DNA of 5,923 nt, taken from an uncultured Desulfuromonas sp. (GTDB taxonomy: Bacteria; Desulfobacterota; Desulfuromonadia; Desulfuromonadales; Trichloromonadaceae). Positions 1 to 5,923 of this stretch are shown here, in pieces. The notes under the pieces are model-generated. The model was not told where the DNA came from. It did not search any database and saw only the letters and a list, made by a program, of their open reading frames with translations. The stretch lies in the NCBI GenBank assembly GCA_937982495.1, contig CALJLX010000406.1, positions 1 through 5,923 of the forward strand, written 5' to 3'. Both the position numbers and the translations under genes were made by a program. Numbering within the stretch: position 1 is the first letter of the stretch; each line of letters starts with the position of its first letter.

Positions 1-2222
<2,222 letters not shown>

Positions 2223-2266
2223 TCCATAGGTCTCCAGAAGAAGCGTATCAACGTAAAAATCGCGAT

Positions 2267-2295
2267 ATTATAAGTTAATCCACGGCGCCGTGCAA
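2267..2295 (-). promoter_or_regulatory. Sigma70-type promoter of bamA
   Basis: On the minus strand a -35 box TTGCAC (2295-2290) and a perfect -10 box TATAAT (2272-2267) are separated by exactly 17 bp. This is the optimal geometry for a housekeeping sigma factor. Transcription should begin near 2260, giving a leader of roughly 40 nt before the bamA ATG at 2222. The site lies in the 113-bp lolD-bamA gap, so bamA can be expressed apart from the lysS-lolCD transcript. I see no sigmaE-like element of the kind that drives bamA in Escherichia coli. Activity is inferred from sequence alone. Confidence 0.8.
2281..2292. promoter_or_regulatory. Perfect 12-bp palindrome at the bamA promoter, possible operator
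   Basis: CACGGCGCCGTG is identical to its own reverse complement. It overlaps three bases of the bamA -35 box and nine bases of the spacer. A dimeric repressor bound here would block RNA polymerase. A further GCGCCGT copy lies at 2319-2325, matching the half-site. In GC-rich DNA a palindrome of this kind can arise by chance, and no regulator is encoded in the window. The operator role is a hypothesis based on position and symmetry. Confidence 0.4.
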
Positions 2296-2335
2296 ATCAA
2301 AAACCGGAAAGCTCTCAAGCGCCGTCGTCGGGGAC

Positions 2336-3001
<666 letters not shown>

Positions 3002-3013
3002 GTCAGTTTTTTC

Positions 3014-4267
3014 TCACTCGTAACGCAACGCCTCGGCGGGATCCATGCGTGCCGCCCGCCAGGCCGGGTAAATGGTCGCCAACAGGGAGATGCTCATGGC
3101 GACGATGACGACCGCGATCACATCCTGGGAATTGACCACCGAAGGGAAGTGGTCCATGCCGTAAACCGCCTGATCGAAAATGCGCAGACCGAAGGTTCCC
3201 TCGATCCACTTGATGATCGGGTCGGCGTTCTTCGCCAGCAGCAGACCGAGTGCGGTCCCCAGGGAGGTGCCGAGAGTACCGATAATGCAGCCTTCGAGCA
3301 CGAAGATCGCCATGATGCTCCTCGAGGTCGCCCCCACCGAACGCAGAATGGCGATATCCTTATGCTTTTCCATGACCACCATGATCAGGGTAGTGGCGAT
3401 GTTGAAGGCGGCGACAAGCACGATGATGCCGAGCACGATGAACAGGCCGAGCTTCTCCAGCTTGAGGGCCGAGAGGAAGGAACCAAAGAGATCCTCCCAG
3501 GAGCGCACCACGTGGGGATAGGCGAAGACGCCGCGCAATTCCTGAGCCACCGCCGTGGCATGGTCGAAGGAATCGACCTCGATCTCGATCCCGGACACTC
3601 GCTCCCCGGCGTCGATCAGGAGCTGCGCCTGGGGCAGGGCCATGTAGGCGTAATAGGTATCGAGGAACCCGCCGCGCCGGCTGGTGATGGCCACCACCCG
3701 GAAGGGTTTCATCTTGGGGATCATGCCGAAGGGGGTGATGGTGAACATGGGCGGAATGACGTTGATCACATCCCCTACCGCCACGGCGAGGGTGGCCGCC
3801 GTATCGATGCCGATGACCAGCCCGGGGAGACCTTCCCCCTCGCTGAAAACCAGCTCCTGCACATCCCGGGCATCGACGGTGAGAAAAGGCTGGTCGAAGA
3901 CCTTATTGCCCTGCTCCACCCCCTTGACGCTCACCGCCGCCACGTTGTTGCGCGACAAAAGCATCGCTTCCTTCGAAACGTAGGGACGGGCTTCCTTGAT
4001 CTGCGGCGAGGCGGCCAGCGCCTGCTCGATCAGTTGCGAATGGCCGGAGATTTCTTCGCCGTGCTTCTGCACCAGAATATGGGGAATATTGCCGAGGATC
4101 TGCTGGCGGACGCCGTCGTGAAAGCCGGTCATGACCGCGAGAACGACGATCAGCGCCGCCACCCCGAGGGTCACGCCGGCGATGGAGATGAAAGAGATGA
4201 CCGAAATAAAAGTCTGCTTGCGCTTGGCCCGCAGGTAGCGCAGGCTGACGAACCACTCGTAACCCAT
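3014..4267 (-). CDS. lolC: Lipoprotein-releasing ABC transporter permease LolC/E
   Basis: This is the inner-membrane subunit that captures outer-membrane-destined lipoproteins and hands them to LolA. The 417-residue protein has the four-helix MacB/FtsX layout: an amphipathic N-terminus (3-20), TM1 about 21-46, a large periplasmic domain about 47-272, then TM2 about 274-297, TM3 about 318-344 and TM4 about 382-401. A cytoplasmic coupling segment, KHKDIAILRSVGATSRSI, occupies 301-318. The C-terminus, DPAEALRYE, is typical of the family. The segment TPFGMIPKMKPF (178-189) resembles the LolA-binding Hook of LolC and argues for LolC over LolE. No second permease is visible, so it may act as a homodimer, as proposed for the merged form called LolF. 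The ATG at 4267 follows a weak GGAAA site. The gene ends 12 nt before lolD in the same frame. Confidence 0.93.
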   Translation of the reverse strand: MGYEWFVSLRYLRAKRKQTFISVISFISIAGVTLGVAALIVVLAVMTGFHDGVRQQILGNIPHILVQKHGEEISGHSQLIEQALAASPQIKEARPYVSKEAMLLSRNNVAAVSVKGVEQGNKVFDQPFLTVDARDVQELVFSEGEGLPGLVIGIDTAATLAVAVGDVINVIPPMFTITPFGMIPKMKPFRVVAITSRRGGFLDTYYAYMALPQAQLLIDAGERVSGIEIEVDSFDHATAVAQELRGVFAYPHVVRSWEDLFGSFLSALKLEKLGLFIVLGIIVLVAAFNIATTLIMVVMEKHKDIAILRSVGATSRSIMAIFVLEGCIIGTLGTSLGTALGLLLAKNADPIIKWIEGTFGLRIFDQAVYGMDHFPSVVNSQDVIAVVIVAMSISLLATIYPAWRAARMDPAEALRYE

Positions 4268-4276
4268 GAAGATTTC

Positions 4277-4304
4277 CGTGAGGAGTGAGGAGTTAGGGGT
4301 GAGG
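4277..4304 (+). repeat. Tandem heptamer array, four NGTGAGG units
   Basis: Four consecutive 7-bp units read CGTGAGG, AGTGAGG, AGTTAGG and GGTGAGG, with one mismatch (T for G) in the third unit. The array abuts the weak lolC ribosome site: its first unit shares a base with it. It faces a second array of the same heptamer in the opposite orientation 13 bp away. The minus-strand transcript reads CCTCAC units here. Confidence 0.85.
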
Positions 4305-4352
4305 CGAAAAGAAAAAGGCTCATCCCCTTCCCCTCACGCCTCACCCCTCACT
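4291..4352 (-). other. Long intergenic hairpin between lysS and lolC
   Basis: The arms 4291-4306 and 4337-4352 are complementary over 16 positions with one mismatch and enclose a 30-nt loop. In the minus-strand transcript the hairpin would sit between the lysS stop and the lolC ribosome site. It is not a classical terminator, because the T-rich stretch (CTTTTTCTTTT) lies inside the loop and not after the stem. It could protect the lysS mRNA 3' end, weaken read-through, or affect lolC translation; the sequence does not decide which. Confidence 0.6.
4318..4352 (-). repeat. Tandem heptamer array, inverted, three intact and two degenerate units
   Basis: Read on the minus strand, the units are AGTGAGG (4352-4346), GGTGAGG (4345-4339) and CGTGAGG (4338-4332), then degenerate GGAAGGG (4331-4325) and GATGAGC (4324-4318). 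The array starts three bases after the lysS stop codon. It is the same heptamer as at 4277-4304 but inverted, which suggests the two arrays arose from one repeat family. Confidence 0.8.
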
Positions 4353-4355
4353 GAA

Positions 4356-5840
4356 TTACTTGCTTTCCGGACGCAGCTGAGGGAAGAGGATCACGTCGCG
4401 GATCGAAGCCGAATCGGTGAGCAGCATGACCAGCCGGTCGATGCCGATTCCCTCCCCGGCCGTGGGCGGCATGCCGTATTCGAGGGCACGGATGTAGTCC
4501 TCGTCCATGGCGTGGGCTTCCTCGTCGCCGGCTTCCTTCTCGGCCAGCTGCTTGAGGAAGCGCTCCTTCTGGTCGAGGGGATCGTTCAACTCGGAGAAGG
4601 CGTTGGCCAGCTCGCGGCCGACGATGAAGAGTTCGAAGCGATCGACCACCTCGGGATTGCCGTCGTTCTTCCGCGACAGGGGCGAGACTTCCGTGGGGTA
4701 CTCGGTGATGAAGGTCGGCTGCCAGAGCTTGGGCTCGGCCACCGCGTCGAAGAGTTCGGTGAGCAGCTTGCCGTAGCCGATGTTCTTGTCCAGTTCCAAG
4801 CCGAGGGACTGGGCGTAGGCGTAGGCGCGGTCGCGGTCTTCCAGCACCGCCGGATCGACCTGGCCGTACTTGACGATCGCTTCCTTGACCGTGAGCCGGT
4901 CCCAGGGCGGCGTCAGGTCGACGCTCTTGCCGCCGTAGGGGATGACCAGGCTGCCGCAGACCTGCCGGGCGACGTGACAGATGAGCTCCTCGGTGAAGTC
5001 CATCAGGTCGTGGTAGGTGGCGTAGGCCCGGTAGAATTCCATCATGGTGAATTCGGGGTTGTGCTGGATGGAAATCCCCTCGTTGCGGAAATTGCGGTTG
5101 ATCTCGAAGACCCGCTCGAAACCGCCGACCACCAACCGCTTGAGATAAAGTTCCGGCGCGATGCGCAGGAAAAGGTCCATCTTCAGGGTGTTGTGATGGG
5201 TGACAAAGGGCTTGGCGGTGGCGCCGCCGGCGATGGGCTGCATCATCGGGGTCTCGACTTCGAGAAATTCGTGGTCGACCATGAAACTGCGGATCAGCGA
5301 AATGATCCGGCTGCGCTTGAGAAAGACCTCGCGCACGCCGGGATTGACGATCATGTCGAGATAGCGCTGACGATAGCGGGTCTCCACGTCGGTGAGACCG
5401 TGCCACTTCTCCGGCAAGACCTGCAGCGACTTGGTCAGCAGACGCAGGTCGTCGGCGCGCAGGGAGAGCTCGCCGGTCTTGGTCCGGAAGGGGACACCGG
5501 AGACGCCGACGATGTCGCCGAGGTCGAGCTTGCGAAAGAGCGCGAAGGCCTCTTCGCCGATATTGTCCCGACCGACGTAGACCTGCAGGCGTCCCTTGCG
5601 GTCCTGGATCTGGATAAAGGCGGCCTTGCCGAAATCGCGCCGGGCCATGATCCGGCCGGCGACGACGTAGCGCTTATCGCAGCCTTCCAGGGCGGCGGCA
5701 TCATCCTCTTCGTGGGCGGCGGCCACCTCTTGCGAGGTGTGCGCCACGGGAAAATCGTTGGCGTAGGGATTGACCCCCGCATCCCGCAGTTCATCCAGCT
5801 TGGCCCGTCGTTGCAACAAAATATCGTTCAGATCTTCCAT
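4356..5840 (-). CDS. lysS: Lysyl-tRNA synthetase, class II (LysRS)
   Basis: This cytoplasmic enzyme attaches lysine to tRNA-Lys using ATP. The 494-residue protein has the usual bacterial class II length and layout. An N-terminal OB-fold anticodon-binding domain lies at about 58-136 (VAGRIMARRDFGKAAFIQIQ and following). The catalytic domain carries motif 1 (FLEVETPMM, 192-200, with AGGATAKPF just after), motif 2 (FERVFEINRNFRNEG, 241-255, with HNPEFTMMEFY at 260-270) and motif 3 (GIGIDRLVMLLT, 464-475). No catalytic motif is missing. I chose the ATG at 5840 because AGGTG (5849-5853) lies 8 nt upstream and the protein then begins MEDLNDILLQRRAKL, as LysRS proteins do. An ATG six codons further up (5858) lacks a clear ribosome site. 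The gene is intact and no shift in base or codon use is evident. Confidence 0.97.
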   Translation of the reverse strand: MEDLNDILLQRRAKLDELRDAGVNPYANDFPVAHTSQEVAAAHEEDDAAALEGCDKRYVVAGRIMARRDFGKAAFIQIQDRKGRLQVYVGRDNIGEEAFALFRKLDLGDIVGVSGVPFRTKTGELSLRADDLRLLTKSLQVLPEKWHGLTDVETRYRQRYLDMIVNPGVREVFLKRSRIISLIRSFMVDHEFLEVETPMMQPIAGGATAKPFVTHHNTLKMDLFLRIAPELYLKRLVVGGFERVFEINRNFRNEGISIQHNPEFTMMEFYRAYATYHDLMDFTEELICHVARQVCGSLVIPYGGKSVDLTPPWDRLTVKEAIVKYGQVDPAVLEDRDRAYAYAQSLGLELDKNIGYGKLLTELFDAVAEPKLWQPTFITEYPTEVSPLSRKNDGNPEVVDRFELFIVGRELANAFSELNDPLDQKERFLKQLAEKEAGDEEAHAMDEDYIRALEYGMPPTAGEGIGIDRLVMLLTDSASIRDVILFPQLRPESK

Positions 5841-5848
5841 AATATTCA

Positions 5849-5853
5849 CACCT
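5849..5853 (-). promoter_or_regulatory. Shine-Dalgarno site that fixes the lysS start
   Basis: The minus strand reads AGGTG here, within AAAGGTGTG, at 8 nt from the ATG at 5840. The alternative ATG at 5858 is preceded only by GTCGGG, a poor match. This supports the shorter, 494-residue LysRS. Confidence 0.75.
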
Positions 5854-5880
5854 TTCATCCCGACTTCACAAGCGGGCTAC

Positions 5881-5907
5881 ATTATACCCCGCACCCGGGC
5901 AAGTCAA
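5881..5907 (-). promoter_or_regulatory. Sigma70-like promoter of lysS
   Basis: On the minus strand a -35 box TTGACT (5907-5902) and a perfect -10 box TATAAT (5886-5881) stand upstream of lysS. The spacer is 15 bp, shorter than the preferred 17. Using the overlapping TAATGT as the -10 box would restore 17 bp but with a poorer hexamer. Transcription would start near 5874, giving a leader of about 35 nt, with no room for a riboswitch or T-box. It probably also drives lolC and lolD, since no separate promoter is evident for them. Confidence 0.6.
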
Positions 5908-5923
5908 GGGCAATCCCGCCCGC

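Noticed and set aside
2282..2325. A terminator after lolD formed by GCGCCGT (2319-2325) and ACGGCGC (2282-2288).
   Set aside because: The seven-base arms are separated by 30 nt and followed by the bamA promoter spacer, not a T-tract. The second arm is better explained as half of the 12-bp palindrome.
4291..4352. An intrinsic terminator for lysS.
   Set aside because: The stem is long, but no T-run follows it on the minus strand; the T-rich stretch is in the loop. I list it as a hairpin only.
4348..5406. A 352-codon open frame on the minus strand in another frame.
   Set aside because: It is an out-of-frame reading of lysS, rich in R, P, G and H, typical of a +1 shadow in GC-rich coding DNA.
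5841..5858. An N-terminal extension of LysRS from the ATG at 5858.
   Set aside because: It adds MKGVNI, has a poor ribosome site, and overlaps the good Shine-Dalgarno serving the ATG at 5840.

Overview
The window is a GC-rich stretch of a Gram-negative chromosome. All supported genes lie on the minus strand, so the biology reads from right to left. In transcription order they are lysS (class II lysyl-tRNA synthetase), lolC (lipoprotein-releasing permease), lolD (its ATPase) and bamA (outer-membrane beta-barrel assembly factor, cut by the left window edge). From memory, the order lysS-lolC-lolD-bamA together with one LolC-type permease fits Desulfuromonadales/Geobacterales (the former Deltaproteobacteria). 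This is an inference from gene order and protein style, not a database result.

Region by region. 5841-5923 carries a sigma70-like promoter and a good Shine-Dalgarno site for lysS. 4356-5840 is an intact lysS. 4268-4355 is a short intergenic gap made mostly of two arrays of a GTGAGG-containing heptamer in opposite orientations, able to form a long hairpin. 3014-4267 is an intact lolC. It is followed after 12 nt by lolD (2336-3001), which begins at GTG in the same reading frame as lolC. 2223-2335 is the lolD-bamA gap. It holds a near-consensus sigma70 promoter (TTGCAC-17-TATAAT) whose -35 box and spacer are overlapped by a perfect 12-bp palindrome. 1-2222 is bamA, with a signal peptide, five POTRA domains and almost the whole 16-strand-type barrel. 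No gap exceeds 300 bases.

Working together: LolC and LolD form the inner-membrane machine that releases mature lipoproteins for transport to the outer membrane. BamA folds beta-barrel proteins into that membrane, and in known systems it depends on lipoprotein partners delivered by Lol. The lol-bam block is therefore a coherent outer-membrane biogenesis cluster, and lysS is a housekeeping neighbour. No convincing terminator separates the genes, so read-through from lysS to bamA is plausible, with bamA also having its own promoter.

I found no previously undescribed system. The items most worth a second look are the inverted heptamer arrays between lysS and lolC, and the palindrome at the bamA promoter. 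The long plus-strand reading frames opposite bamA and lolC are shadows of the real genes.
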